From Manduca sexta (lineage: Eukaryota; Arthropoda; Insecta; Lepidoptera; Sphingidae), in NCBI RefSeq assembly GCF_014839805.1, contig NC_051136.1, positions 3,384,861-3,448,860 on the forward strand: a stretch of 64,000 nucleotides of DNA. The letters run 5' to 3'. How positions within the stretch are numbered: the first letter of the stretch is position 1; each line of letters begins with the position of its first letter. Both the position numbers and the translations under genes were made by a program. Positions 11,644 through 23,359 of the stretch are shown piece after piece. The notes beneath the pieces were generated by a model. That model did no database searches and had not been told where the DNA came from. It worked only from the letters and a program-made list of their open reading frames with translations.

Positions 11644-11970
11644 ATAATAATATCAGCCCTGTATTATATTATATATACTTGCCCACTGCTGAGGACGGGC
11701 CTCCTCTACTACTGAGAGGGATTAGGCCTTAGTCCACCTTAGGCCTAGTGCGGATTGGTAGACTTCACACACCTTCGAAATTCCTATAGAGAACTTCTCA
11801 GATGAGTAGGTTTCCTCACGATGTTTTCCTTCACCGTTAAAGCGAACGATAAATTCACAAAGAATACACCCATGATTTTAGAAAAGTCAGAGGTGTGTGT
11901 CCTTGGGATTTGAACCTGCGGACATGCGTCTTGGCAGTCCGTTCCACACCCAACTAGGCTATCGCCGCTT
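11644..11970 (-). mobile_element. Family A SINE, full length
   Basis: The minus-strand head AAGCGGCGATAGCCTAGTTG has an A-box-like segment, followed by the B-box-like GGTTCAAATCC. Then come the conserved body and an AATAATA-type tail. RNA polymerase III transcription from the internal boxes and LINE-assisted insertion are the usual life cycle of such elements. Confidence 0.85.
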
Positions 11971-12029
11971 TAAAATAATAAAAAGATTTGTCTGGCAGAT
12001 AAATAGATGGTTTCAAAAAGTTGGTTATA

Positions 12030-12166
12030 TTTTTTTTACGCGTGCATTGCAGTGACGCTACTGCACAATAGCAAGAAGAGTAGCGTCCAGGTAGAATATA
12101 TATTAACTAGAGATGATTATTACTGGACAGTGGACTTAATTATGTTGGCAAATTCGAAACTGGATC
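12030..12166 (-). mobile_element. Family C retroelement, diverged 3' half
   Basis: An A-rich tail on the minus strand (T-run at 12030), then a GCAGTGACGCTACTGCAC segment and a degenerate stem-loop region ending near GAAACTGGATC, follow the family C order with many substitutions. Confidence 0.5.
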
Positions 12167-12169
12167 AGG

Positions 12170-12265
12170 CCAACTCGCTCTAGGCCAGCATGATGAACTT
12201 AGGCCTATACTATTCAGTCGGCCCGGGCTCAGCAGTGGGCAATATACAGAGCTGGTATTATCACC
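12170..12265 (+). mobile_element. Family A-related SINE, 3' fragment
   Basis: CTCTAGGCCAGCATGATGAA and GCTCAGCAGTGGGCAATATA correspond to the 3' third of family A in plus orientation. It abuts the diverged C element, so one may have landed at the edge of the other. Confidence 0.55.
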
Positions 12266-12290
12266 ATTATAATGGAAGTTTCATCTAACG

Positions 12291-12586
12291 TATTTTTTTA
12301 TTGTTTTGAATGACGAGACGAGCTTGCCGTTAGCCTGATGGTTAGCGATACGACCGCCCATAAACAGTTAAAACACCATCCAACATCTTGAATTACAAAG
12401 TATTGTTCGGTATACCACTGCCTTCGCCGTCCTGAGACATGAGATGTTAAGTCTCATTATGTCCAGTAGTTACACTGGCTACAATGTCCTTCAAACCGGA
12501 ATATAGCAGTGACTACACACTGCTGCTTAGCGGCAGAAATAGACATTGCGGTCGAACCTACCCAGACGGACTCTCACATCCACCAG
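12291..12586 (-). mobile_element. Family B retroelement, nearly full length
   Basis: The minus strand shows the TGGTGG start, a GCCGCTAAGCAGCAGTGTGT core, the ATCTCATGTCTCAGGACGGC region and the CAAAACAATAAAAAAA end. The 96-codon plus-strand frame over it arises from the repeat and carries no domain. Confidence 0.8.
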
Positions 12587-12789
12587 TAAACCTCTTTAAT
12601 TCTGGTATCGACGTACAATGGACATGTTCCCACGAAATACACGAAAGGTGTAAAATTTTGTCCTTAATAAGACGTCATTACACACTCACTAATAAATTAT
12701 TCGTACAAGTCCCCTCTGTTTACTTAAACATGATGTCAAGTTCGTATGACTCATTGAAATGCCCCGGGAGTTGAACTCTGGCTTCTTAG

Positions 12790-14400
12790 TTAGGAACCGA
12801 TGAGTTTACCAAGTGTGGAAACGCATAGCTTGGTATATTGTTATAACTGTTACTGAGTATACAATTTATTTTTACTTTGTTAGTTACTTATATAACTGTT
12901 ACTGGTACATATTTTTTTTACTTTGTTTACTTGGACTGTCTATTCCAATAAATTTAAGTCAATCCGCAATATAGTATGTAGTTTTTAAATAATCTATGCG
13001 AATATCGGTTTTTGAGGTTTTGTATACGTAAATAAAAAATGTCTGACATAAGAAATCATAAGAATGTTTATTATTTAAACGCGGTTATCTCAGAAACAAT
13101 TAAACCAATTTTGAATTTATTCTCATTAATACGAAGCTACATTACTCTTGACTGCTATAGGCAACTATTTAAGCCGGAAAAACTTTTTCCCGCGGGCGGA
13201 GCAGCAGGCAAAAGTTAGGTTTAATGTAACACTGATGAACAAAATGTCTGATTGTAAACACCAATGCACGCACTTAAAATACGAAATACCAATGTAATAA
13301 GTTTAACAACCTAACACATCAACTAACAGCATTTCACTAGTTTTCATAATTTGACTACTATACCACGCTAATTATAAAATTCTTCATAGAGAAACTCAAG
13401 GTCTCTAAATATATGTATAAAGTGATTTCCCAAAATCTACATAAAAATATTCATATTAATTCAGCACAAAATGTTCTCGTAAAAGTAAACACTATAGGAT
13501 TAACGAGTACGCACGATTTTAACAATATTTTCTCTTACGGTAACCACATTCGCATTACAAGATAATCCTTTTTATATACTCCGAGCTTTCACGCAAACTC
13601 ATTAAAAACTTTTTGATTTGTATTTTAATTTGGGTTTCAACTCTGCTTACCCCGCAAAGAACTCTCAGTCTTGTTCAAGGGTTTTTCAATAACTTGACCA
13701 ATTTCGAGTGAGGGTTTTTGTGCTTAAGCAATGAGTTGTTTTTCAAGAAGATTGTTACGTCCAGAATTAAGATGAGCTTACACTGACATTGCTTTATTTT
13801 GACTTTGATTTTTATGTTATAAATCGTCTCTAAATAATTTAGGTACCTATACCTTTAACATTTGCTGTAACAGCTATTATAAACTTTTACTCTAGCTCGA
13901 GTTTAAAATCAATAAAAAAAATTGAATTGAAAATGGAATATTGACTCAAAATAGACAAATATATAAGAAACAAACATGTCCACTTGAAAGCAACTGGAAG
14001 CGACAGCTTAACGTACTATCCGTGGCTCGAAGACACTCGAGATTTGAGGCACTAGCGTAGGTACTCGTTCTCCATTCCAATTCCGAACCCAACACTTGAA
14101 TATAGAAGCACGATGGTTCAATACAATAACGCATTGGAGCGTCATTCGCCTCCTCTATTCTAGCAGATTTAGTGCTTTGCACTTTGTGTTGGTTAGATTA
14201 AGTTTCAAAATTAATTGAGATTTTGTTTTCTTTATTCCTGAATTGACGGGACTTTGTTTTAAATCTAATACGAAGAAGCCTTATATTGTTATAATATAGC
14301 TGAAGGAGTTGAGATGGTGAATATTTTTGTGGATGAAACCTAGTAAATTTTAACACCGTCTTCGACTATCGATCTGGAAATATTTGGAAAATTGTATCGC
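12790..14400. other. AT-rich non-coding DNA, nothing recognised
   Basis: No family member is recognisable except a faint GCGGGCGGAGCAGCAGGCAA near 13195, which may be an old Helitron end. A minus-strand 78-codon frame at 13946-14182 has no recognisable domain. Confidence 0.4.
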
Positions 14401-14404
14401 GTAC

Positions 14405-14470
14405 CTGTTTCGTATCCGGTTTCAAAGAAGCCGGCATAATTGTGTCGACGGGTAAGATAATCATATCTCT
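14405..14470 (+). mobile_element. Family C fragment
   Basis: GTATCCGGTTTCAAAGAAGC followed by CGGCATAATTGTGTCGAC is the middle of family C; both ends are lost. The better copy 150 bases downstream is a separate insertion. Confidence 0.5.
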
Positions 14471-14619
14471 TTAGACCATACTCCATCTTGACTCTATTTC
14501 GCTTACCATAAACTGCAGCGGGGTCATTGCTGTACAATTAAAAAAAATCATAGTCACAAACAGACAGCATGTGTCTGATAGAATATGGATCACATCTGTT
14601 AGGGTAATTTAAGATTTCA

Positions 14620-14750
14620 AATGGCCAGCATACTTATGTCGACTGCGCAGGGGTAATCATCTCTCGTCAGTCGACATTCTATTGGATACCATTCCACTTA
14701 TCATGAGGTCCAGTGGAGTCATTTTGCCGTGCACATAAAGAAGTTGCTTA
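14620..14750 (+). mobile_element. Family C retroelement, 3' half
   Basis: The stem-loop is well kept (GTCGACTG from 14638, CAGTCGAC at 14668-14675). The TTTGCCGTGCACATAAAGAA end follows. The upstream half is missing, as expected from incomplete reverse transcription. Confidence 0.7.
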
Positions 14751-15157
14751 GTGATACCGTAAAAGGGCACAAAAGCATTTACAAAATTGTATCCCATCAA
14801 CGCGATCTATTTTACTGCCTTATACGCAATGAAAAGAACATTAAATTGTTACTTCCCAGAAAGTATTCTTTCCCTATTACTTATCTTTATTCCTTTGTGT
14901 TTGAGGCGTTTATTCCTTTAGCTAGAAGGGGAATCACTATATTCTAAGCATGATTACGGAAATTGCTGAGTCTTTCGTCATTGAAACTTTTTATGGCGTT
15001 ATTAATGAAGGTACTTCTTTGTTATTTCAATTTTAGACAGTCGTTATGGTATTCAGTTGGAGGTGCAACAATAGATTTTTGAAACCGATATCTTTTTTTG
15101 ACCAATCGGTTACCTAATTATACTCGGCTTCTACCGATAAAATATTGCTTTCCTCGG

Positions 15158-15358
15158 CTTTGAATGACGAGCCGAGATAGCCGTTCACCTGATGGTAAGC
15201 GTTACGACCGTCCAAAACCAATAGAAACAGCATCCAACGCTTAAAATTACAAAGTATTGTTTGGTATTCCACTGCGCTCGCCATCCTGAGACGTGAGATT
15301 TTCAGTCATATTACGTCCAGTAGTTGCATTGGCTGGAACTGGATCCTTCTGAACCGTT
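15158..15358 (-). mobile_element. Family B retroelement, 5'-truncated
   Basis: It covers the 3' two thirds of B on the minus strand, including the GCGAGCGCAGTGGAATACCA segment. The A-rich tail has been lost or mutated. It is more diverged than the copy at 12.3 kb. Confidence 0.7.
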
Positions 15359-15849
15359 TAATGTAAGGCAGATGGCCCGTGTCTATCGTTATGTTTCTAC
15401 TCCACCCAGTCCTCTCCATATCACACGAACTATTACTTAGCGTTGACCCCACACTTAATTGAGGTAAGAATTGATGGAACAAATATTATTATCTACAAAA
15501 CACCTAAATCGTCTACCAACTCATCCCTAACTAGATCCCAAACGTTTATTTCAATTTTAAAATACAATAAAAGAGTATGAAAAGTGAAACGGGTCACTTG
15601 CGTACTATGACTGAAAGGTGGATGCGGCGCGTGGGTCTTTTCAAAGGAATTGCGACTATAACGCAAATGAAGACGGGAATAAACGCTATGAGAAATTTAA
15701 AACGATTCAGTCTACTTTTGTATGATTGTGAATGATAAAGATTTTGCGTATAATTTGCGCTAGGTTTTTGTATGATTATGATATGCTAACTGTTTGTAAG
15801 AGGCGATTATTTGCTAATCTACACGTAAGTTAAGATTTTCTAATATTAA

Positions 15850-15955
15850 TAAACGCCCTGTGACCACGAAGGCTGCAAAGTCTTCGAAATGTCAGAAGGT
15901 TAAAATATAAAAACACAAGATAAAATCCGAAAAATAGTTTAATTTTAATGACCAT
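15850..15955 (-). repeat. Family F dispersed repeat
   Basis: TGTGACCACGAAGGCTGCAA, AGTCTTCGAAATGTC and ATCCGAAAAATAGTTTAATT together match F in reverse orientation. The inner stretch is shorter than in the copy at 52 kb. Confidence 0.55.
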
Positions 15956-16370
15956 CATTTGCGTAAACATAAGTCATTAAAGTAATCTATACTGATATTG
16001 ATACAAGTTCCACTATAAAGAGAAATTCAGGTAAACAAATAATATTATATACTAAAGGGATCAAGGATTGTGACGAGGAAAGACTAGATAATGTAAATAA
16101 AATTCCACACAGAATCCCTGGCGTACCTCTTGTTGATAAGGTACGTTTTGATATGTTAACAATGTCTTTCCTAAGAACATGTCGCAAACATAATATCCAA
16201 TGCTGCCATTTTAACCCTTGAAGCATCTGAATGTTTGCTGGCAAACATGACAGCTACATGACATTTACGTGTGTAATAATATAACGTCTGTCTATAATTT
16301 AGAATTTTTCTTCGGCACATAATATTCGTACTGTATCAAAACTAAAGACATGATTTAATTTTTGTCTGTC

Positions 16371-16637
16371 TGTTCATTAGATTGCCTCCGTGGTGTAGTT
16401 GTACTGCATGCGCGGTATGGCAGCGGTCTAAGGTCCTGGGTTCGAATCCTGGGCACAGTGATTTTGGGATTTTATGCTAAGTATCGGCTCGGAGTCTGGA
16501 ATTTATGTCCAATATGGCGATAGGCCCGCCTCTATCACATTATGGGACGGAACACACTTGGCGAAAAGTGGGTGCCTTGGTTGCGCCTCTGCATACCCTT
16601 CGGGGATAAATGCGTGATGTGTGTTTTTGTTCATTAG
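16371..16637 (+). mobile_element. Family D SINE, full length with target-site duplication
   Basis: A tRNA-related head (TGGTGTAGTTGTACTGCATG, then GGGTTCGAATCC as B box) is followed by the D body and a TGCGTGATGTGTGTTTTT tail. TGTTCATTAG occurs perfectly at 16371-16380 and 16628-16637, so the inserted part is about 16381-16627. The intact promoter boxes and target-site duplication suggest a recent insertion. It could be mistaken for a tRNA gene, but the head lacks convincing acceptor-stem pairing. Confidence 0.85.
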
Positions 16638-16639
16638 TC

Positions 16640-17811
16640 GAAACAAAATATACAAATAACTGACGGTCTATTCTCACATATAACTATACCACATGGCTTG
16701 GCTAGATTGTTCACATGAAAAAATAACAGCCCGATCAAAGTACATACAAAATACGTTCAACGCTTTTCACAGCGCGCATCTAATGCCACCTGAATGGGGT
16801 CACAATTTTCAAAAGACAGATAAATTTTAAAAATATATCTATGAATGAATGAATGAAATACTTTATTGTATACACCAAATTAATTAATACAATTATTACA
16901 TCATATAAAAAGTACACCAATAGGCGCTGTTATCGCTAGAAAGCGATCTCTTCAAAACAACCTGAATCGATATGAATTTTATTGCAATATGCAAAACTAG
17001 TCATTATAAGAGACACATTGATACATTAATAATGTTTCTCCAGTAAATGTTCTCGAACAGATATGCAACTATAGGAAAAGATTTCAATACAATTCAACAC
17101 AAAGATGAAATCCGGATTAACGCCGCTCTTATTGCCAATAGAAGGAAGGAAAACATTTTCATTATTTCTTATTAATGTTGCGGAAGTGCTAATTTATCTA
17201 TAGAGAAATATATTTCATTTGCTATCTTATTACAAATGCGAGTTTCTGAAGACGTTTGTATGTTTACAAATGTAAATCACTCAACTTTAATGAAATATGA
17301 CACGTAGACTATCTCCTACATTACTGTAGTCTTCTGTCTCAATGTACATTAATATACAGTGGAACTTTTAAATTACACAAATCTTTTACGTAGGTAGAAA
17401 AACAGAAACAGTAAATTTGTATTTTTTTTTTAAATCTACAAGTGTGTACCTTGAACTGATTTACCAACAAGTTTTTTTTGCAGAAATGTTCCTTTTTTTA
17501 ACTTACAACAGTCTAAAGAAAGAATATTTATAAATTTTCTCCAAAATGGGTTATGCGCGAGATAGTAACACCATCGGGCGCATTTTAATTCTAAAAAAAA
17601 AAAAATATTTGAAACTAGAACCCGTAGTATCGTTAATAGAATGCTGTATTGGGTGTCAAAGGCTATATTGTATTTTAGTTTAATTATTTTTATTCGAGCG
17701 AAAAATGCAGCTTGAATAAAAATCGCCATTTGATATTTTGATATAGTTAGAATCGATATTTAGAATAAAATCTAAGATAATTTTGTCTTTGTTTCATAAT
17801 TTACAACGTAT
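16640..17811. other. AT-rich DNA with a short GAAT run
   Basis: A small GAAT microsatellite lies near 16850. A moderately GC-rich patch at 17105-17200 may be conserved DNA. The 97-codon minus frame at 17436-17729 is AT-driven and has no domain. Confidence 0.4.
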
Positions 17812-17855
17812 TGCTCGCGGCTTCTCCCGTGTGAGAGGTTTTTCGGCTTCATAAA
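17812..17855 (-). mobile_element. Helitron-like 3' end, fragment
   Basis: TTGCTCGCGGCTTCTCCCGT is the family H terminal hairpin region in minus orientation. The CTAG itself and the other end are lost. Confidence 0.45.
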
Positions 17856-18170
17856 TTATTAAATCACTGTAGATTTCTCTACCATTACGATGCCAATGCC
17901 ATATATTTAAAACATAACAAAATACCGGATAATTAGGACATTTCGCCGTGTAGTAATTTCATCCAAATACACTCATCGATTTCTGAGTTTACTCTAACAA
18001 ACATACAAATATATTTACAAACATTCGAATTTATATAAAGAATGATAAACAAAGATACTCTCAACAGCATTGTACAAGAATTATCGAGTGAAAATTCTAC
18101 AATATACAGACCTAAAAAGGGACGGCTGATGAACATTTGTCTCGGAGTAGGCAACGATCCTAGGTTCCAG

Positions 18171-18305
18171 GTTTTTTTTATTGCTTTAATAAGCAAACGA
18201 GCAAGCGGTCTACCAGATGATAAGCGAAATCCGCTGCCTATGGACTTTGCAATGCCCGAGGCACAGTCAAACCCTTGCCTACCGGGAGGTGAACACTCAT
18301 TTAAA
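18171..18305 (-). mobile_element. Family G LINE 3' end
   Basis: On the minus strand it ends in a CTTATTAAAGCAATAAAAAA tail. The preceding ACCAGATGATAAGC region and GCATTGCAAAGTCCAT segment recur in the plus-strand copy at 30.75 kb. This repeat underlies the two longest open frames of the window (minus 17933-18448 and plus 18042-18380). Neither shows a domain, and both extend into unrelated flanks, so neither is called as a gene. Confidence 0.65.
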
Positions 18306-18843
18306 GAAGGACAAGTCATAGTAGTCAGAGAACACCGATGCAGGGAGTTCTTCATTCCAAATTTTGCATGTGTGCGGTGAAAAGGAGCAATGAAAACGCA
18401 CCGAAAAGGTTTCTTTAAATGTGGCAAAAAGTAGCAATTTAATAACAAATTATCATAAACCTATTATTTTGTATGTTACCTTGAATTACTATATGCTAAT
18501 ACTATGTTTATAGATAAAATCACTGTTATATCAGTGAAACATCTAATCTCCGTAACAATAGCTGTACAGAGAAATCAATTACTAACAATAGGAAAACACT
18601 GACCGATAATTAGCAACCATTACGTGTGGGGTGGCCATTGGAGCGGATGAAATCTCTATTGAGAAGCTGCGTCTTTCAGAGATTAACTATGTAGCAATTT
18701 CTCATCTTGTGTATCATCGCGTATATAAGGCAGGCAGTCAGTCTTTATATTCAAATGTATTGGGTAAGTATATCTCTGTATGGTTCCTACCACGTACCTA
18801 TATGCTAGTACTATTGGATTCTAGTATAAAGAACATTTAGTGA

Positions 18844-19045
18844 ATAATAATAATATCAGCCCTGTATTATATACTGTCTCACTGTTGGGATCGGGCCTCC
18901 TCTACTACTGAGAGGGATTAGGCCTGAGTCCATCACGCTGAACGGTGCAGGAAAACATCGCGAGGAAACCTGCATACCTAAAATTCTCTATAGGAATTTT
19001 CGAGGGTGTGTAGTCTATTAATCCGCACTTGGCCAGCGTGGTGGA
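18844..19045 (-). mobile_element. Family A SINE with inverted 5' part
   Basis: The tail and 3' third are in minus orientation (18844 to about 18936). An upstream part of the same element, from AACGGTGCAGGAAAACATCG to GGCCAGCGTGGTGGAC, then follows in plus orientation. The order matches an in-place inversion with about 14 bases of overlap at the breakpoint, the signature of twin priming during LINE-assisted insertion. Confidence 0.75.
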
Positions 19046-19259
19046 CATTTAGTCAAGCGTGAATGTAATTACATTAGTATCAGATCGTAGGTGGACAGAA
19101 ATACCACATATTGACCAATACTGGAAACATGGCTTTATTATTCAGAGGAATGTCTTTGGCCTAATATGAGTTGGAAAACACATACACTCAGTTAAGCAAA
19201 TATTGATCCAAAGCCATACGCAAGTAAATGAAATAATCTAATTACTTTTAGATTACCGT

Positions 19260-19573
19260 CAGATTGGTGGTAGGTCTCTGATATGTGAGAGTCCGCCTGG
19301 GAAGGTAACACTATAATGTCTATTTCTGCCGCCAAGCAGCAGTGTGTAGTCACTGTTATATTTCGTTTTAAAGGACATTGTAGCCAGTGTAACAACTGGA
19401 CATAATAAGACTGTCTCAGGTTGGCAAGCACAGTAAAATACCAAACAATACTTTGTAATTTTTGAATTACAATTCTTTGGAATTGGATGATGTTTCTATT
19501 GCTTATGGGTGATCGTATCGCTTATCATTAGGTGAAAAGTAAGCTCGTCTCGTCATTCAAAGCAATAAAAAAA
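19260..19573 (+). mobile_element. Family B retroelement, nearly full length
   Basis: It runs from TTGGTGGTAGGTCTCTGATA to CATTCAAAGCAATAAAAAAA, with a small internal deletion around the ATCTCATG region and a short duplication near 19470. Minus-strand frames of 61 and 79 codons here are shadows of the repeat. Confidence 0.8.
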
Positions 19574-19867
19574 AGATTGGTTTTGTTTGACTATATTCTG
19601 AAATCATGTTTCTTCTTACAGCTTAATTTACTTCGTTTCACACATTGTACAATTTACCACGTTACTTGTTCACAGTACTAGTGCATAATGGGTCAAAGTG
19701 ATTCGCACCCAAGAGACATGTTTAGGAACCAGTTGGATCTAGTTAGATCAAAGGACTGCACAGCAATTACGAGTCGTGACGGTCTATCAGTTAGCTCGGG
19801 TTGTACTTACGTTGGATATACGTGGCTTCAGAGCTATCTGTACATAGATTCATTTAATTCAATCAAG

Positions 19868-19975
19868 CCGGCATAATTGAGTCGGCTGGCGAGGATTAAT
19901 CAGGTATCGTCAATCGATTTTAAACGCTATCCCTTACTATTAGGTGAAAATTTGTCACTTTGCTCTGCTAAAATT
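19868..19975 (+). mobile_element. Family C retroelement, old 3' half
   Basis: CGGCATAATTGAGTCGGCTG and GTCACTTTGCTCTGCTAAAA follow the C order. The two stem arms no longer pair well, consistent with age. The 62-codon frame just upstream is not recognisable. Confidence 0.5.
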
Positions 19976-20519
19976 ATATCTTGAAAAATATAAGCGATGC
20001 TAAAAATATACTGCTAGATGAACTATTTAATATAATATTAAAATAAGTATTTCATTGTGATAGAATCTTGTCAAAGTAAAGAATAAATTCCCGACCGAGG
20101 TAGAGTTCACAATTTTCTAAATTTAAATTCATGAATAATTTTTTTTTGGTTGATTTTAATTATTATATATTTGTAAAATCAGAAAGAGGTGATAATTTAA
20201 ATAGATTTTCTCCTCCTATTTTTCAGTTTTTAATTCTAAAATTTAAAGCGCTCCCAGTCCCACCCAATATCTTCAATCAAAATATATTTTTTTTTTATCT
20301 AAAATAGAGTAAACTTAAAGTCTATTTCAGTGAAGAAAAACGATTGTTCATATGGACACAAAACTTTAAAACCAATTAAAAATGATGACTTCGTTTAACT
20401 ATTTTTGTGATGGACTGTATGTATGAAAATGCCACACTAAAATCCCATCACAAAAAAGCCCCTACAAAATCTAAAAGTATTTCATATAAGTCAATGTAAG
20501 AAAAAGGCATTGTAAGGAA
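19976..20519. other. AT-rich non-coding DNA, nothing recognised
   Basis: I see only homopolymer-rich DNA, with no shared repeat. Confidence 0.5.
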
Positions 20520-20665
20520 ATAAGTAGCTCCCTCGAGTGCTACCGCGTTAACCGCGCGCCTTCCGGCTTACTAATCAGTGCGGCGTTCCTGGAACTTCTG
20601 TCTTCGTGGAATCTTTATCACTTCCTAGTTTCAGTTTCTATGTTTTATTCTATTCGTTCTTGGCA
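20520..20665. promoter_or_regulatory. GC-richer island, possible conserved regulatory DNA
   Basis: The composition rises sharply around GCGTTAACCGCGCGCCTTCC and the patch matches no repeat here. It has no long frame. A regulatory or conserved role is only a guess from composition. Confidence 0.2.
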
Positions 20666-20937
20666 ACTTTAGGCCGTTAATAAATTCTGGAGTGGTTTTT
20701 TCAATTAATGAGTTTTATGCAAAAACAATATTTAAGAAAAACACATAAATTAATGAAAATCATACAAAGGACGTTTAGATGTATCTCTTGATAATGTGTG
20801 GCCGTAGCTAAAACGCTTTCTTACAATTGTTAAGCTAATATAAAACAATAATATTTGTGGAAATTACATTATCCAAGCGATATATACTTACAAATATGAA
20901 GTAATAGTGTATAGGTGTGGGATATGTTTTATGTAAT

Positions 20938-21261
20938 AAAATAATAATATCAGCCCTGTATTATTTACTGTCCCACTGCTGGGCATAGGCTTCCTCTACC
21001 ACTGAGAGGGATTAAGCCTAGTCCACCATGCTTGCCTGGTTCGCATTGGTAGACGTCACACATCCTCAAAATTCCTACCGAGAACTTCTCAAGTATGCAG
21101 GTTCCCTCACGATGTTTTCCTTCCCCGTTCAAGCAAGAAATAGTTCACAAAGAATATACACATAATTTTTGCAAAAGTCAGAGGTGTGTGCCCTTGGGAT
21201 TTGAACCTGCGGACAAATGTCTCGGCAGTCCGATGTACACCCAACTAGGCTATCCCCGCTT
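20938..21261 (-). mobile_element. Family A SINE, full length
   Basis: Tail, body, GGATTTGAACCTGC (B box on the minus strand) and the GCTATCCCCGCTT head are all present with scattered substitutions. The 63-codon plus frame over the head is an artefact. Confidence 0.85.
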
Positions 21262-21303
21262 GCGGGATATTTTGGTCCATATATAATTCAATTTACCTAT
21301 AAA

Positions 21304-21370
21304 AAACGTTCCTGTGATTATTCATAGGTCTTCTAAGGTATGCGAACTTTTTAGCATCTATTTTGATATA
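21304..21370 (+). repeat. Family L short dispersed repeat, copy 1
   Basis: ACGTTCCTGTGATTATTCAT followed by AGGTCTTCTAAG and TTTTTAGCATCTATTTT recurs 1.35 kb downstream in the same orientation. Its class is unknown. Confidence 0.5.
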
Positions 21371-21689
21371 ATATTTTCCTTTGTATTAAGAAACATAGCT
21401 CATGCTCAAATGACAAAATCGATGGCTCCTAAGTAAACTAAAAAAATTGCAACATTCACTTTTTTAACGTTTCGTTATCTAGGTACTATTTACTACCTAA
21501 ACCAATACAAAAAGTTAGTAAATGATTTATAAGTTTTTTTTTTCGTTTATTAACTTTTGAATCAAATGAGTTTGATAGTAAATAATTCCGTTATAATGAA
21601 ACGCAATAAGTGAATATCTCTATTTTTCGACATAGTTTACTTAGTAGCCATAGAAATATCAAACTCGCCCCACAAAATCACAAACGTAA

Positions 21690-21860
21690 ATCCTACAATC
21701 TATATAACGTAGATTGACCACCATAATTACATGATATGACTCCTACGTGGCACGTATACATTAGCCGGGGATTATCCCGATCTCTATAGATTCAGCGACG
21801 GGCCTAATCGGATTGTCGTGGCAACTTCGACGTAGCGAGAAATGGCGCTGGTTTTCTCGA
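21690..21860. promoter_or_regulatory. Repeat-free GC-richer island
   Basis: This patch (for example TAGCCGGGGATTATCCCGAT and GTCGTGGCAACTTCGACGTA) contrasts with the flanks and matches no repeat family. The GGGATTATCCC segment is palindromic, with a bicoid-type GGATTA core on both strands. Function unknown. Confidence 0.2.
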
Positions 21861-22202
21861 CTTTTGTTTAGTGTTTTTAAGGATTTTTATTTGTAAACTG
21901 TTGATTATTTTAGAGTCGTTATGGTATATGATTTTTTTTCTGTGTTAATTAATAATAAAGAGGAAAATAAAATAAGCGATATCTGTAAAACTTGGCAGCA
22001 TTTATAATACTATTATTGAGAACCCGTTGATTGGAGGCTGTATGATTTTGATGTAAAAATATATAGAAGCACTATTAATTCTTGCTATTGCTGAGAAGTA
22101 GTCAAAATCTTGTACGAGTATGTTTGTATTGGGAGACGCAACACGCCTAATACTTACTTAAAAAACCGCTACAAGTACGTCGAATTATTTATGTTTTTTT
22201 TT

Positions 22203-22315
22203 TATTTAAATTAAACTAATTTTCCGGATTCTATCGCGGTTTTTTGGATTTTATTTTTCTCCCAACGTTTCGAAGACTTTGCAGCCTTCATGGTCACGGG
22301 GGGACTTTTTTTTTA
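22203..22315 (+). repeat. Family F dispersed repeat
   Basis: TTTCCGGATTCTATCGCGGT, CAACGTTTCGAAGACTTTGC and AGCCTTCATGGTCACGGG are in family order. Confidence 0.6.
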
Positions 22316-22652
22316 TTTCAAATTTACATAAGAAACCCTCTTAGTAGTATTTAATACATAAGTATTACTATCGGGTATAAACCCGATCTCTCTGTGATGT
22401 CAGATCCATTTTTCTAAGTTATCTTTAAAATTTTACTAAAAAGTAATTGAAGATATTACCCATCTCAGCTATCATATTATAAAAATTGTGGTAACTGCGA
22501 AATTTAATATCTAGTTTATATTAATGTCAAATTTTAGTATGATACCTCGAATTTTTTATTAGATTATCTTAACGGTGAAAATCTTAATAAACAACTTGAC
22601 ATTTCATATTATGGGCTTAGCTTGGAGTACAGTTTAAATAACCTACGACGAG

Positions 22653-22722
22653 CGTTCCTGTGATTATTGACAGGTCTTCTAAGAAACGCGGAATTTTTAG
22701 GCATCTATTTTTGTATATTTTG
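22653..22722 (+). repeat. Family L short dispersed repeat, copy 2
   Basis: GCGTTCCTGTGATTATTGAC and CAGGTCTTCTAAG repeat the segment at 21.3 kb with several substitutions. Confidence 0.5.
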
Positions 22723-22863
22723 CCGTATTTAGTTAGTGGGTTGAGTTTCAGCCGCTTGTCGACGTTTGACTCATTTATTATGGCTCATTTTAATTTGAAG
22801 TAAATTCTGTAGTTATAAATACAAAGAATTTTTTTTTTAAGTATACGCGAACGTTAGACATTG

Positions 22864-22932
22864 AAATAAAACTATTTTATTATTATTTTATTCCGACGTT
22901 TCGGGGACAGCGGCCTGGTTACGGGGCGACGG
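22864..22932 (+). repeat. Family F, internally deleted copy
   Basis: GAAATAAAACTATTTTATTA is followed at once by CCGACGTTTCGGGGACAGCG and GGTTACGGGGCGACGG, a shortened or subfamily version of F. Confidence 0.5.
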
Positions 22933-23063
22933 TTAAAGAAAAAATCGGAGGAATGTGAAATACATCCAATTATCAGCCAGACCTACACAGTTGGATCTAA
23001 ACCCCTCTAATTAAAATAGAAATAGCCCGTGACTCGACTAGTAGTGTATATTATTATTTAACA

Positions 23064-23240
23064 GAGTGCAACTACTGGACATAATAAGACTTAACATCTC
23101 ATGTCTCAGGATGGCGAGCGCAGTGGAATACAAATACGTTCTTATTCAAGGTGTTGGATAGTGTTTCTACTGTTTATGGGCGGTCGTATCGCTTATCATC
23201 AGAAGAATGGCAAGCTCGTCCCGTCAAAGCAATAAAAAAA
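23064..23240 (+). mobile_element. Family B retroelement, 5'-truncated
   Basis: It begins within GTGCAACTACTGGACATAAT and runs through the GGATGGCGAGCGCAGTGGAA region to GTCAAAGCAATAAAAAAAC. Confidence 0.8.
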
Positions 23241-23359
23241 CACTAAACGTAAGGTAAACTGCCGCGAAATACACAAAAACGCGTCATGAGTTTTTCCAAA
23301 TACTCATATGCCTCAAATGTGTTCATTCACATCTTTTTAAAACCCCTGCCATAGGCACG

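Noticed and set aside
16381..16460. Possible tRNA gene with B box GGGTTCGAATCC
   Set aside because: It is the head of a SINE with body, tail and target-site duplication; no acceptor-stem pairing.
17933..18448. Longest open frame, 171 codons, minus strand
   Set aside because: It overlaps a family G LINE end and an equally open plus-strand frame, and has no domain or splice support.
19688..19876. 62-codon frame starting MGQSDSHPRDMF
   Set aside because: It runs into a family C element and shows no domain.
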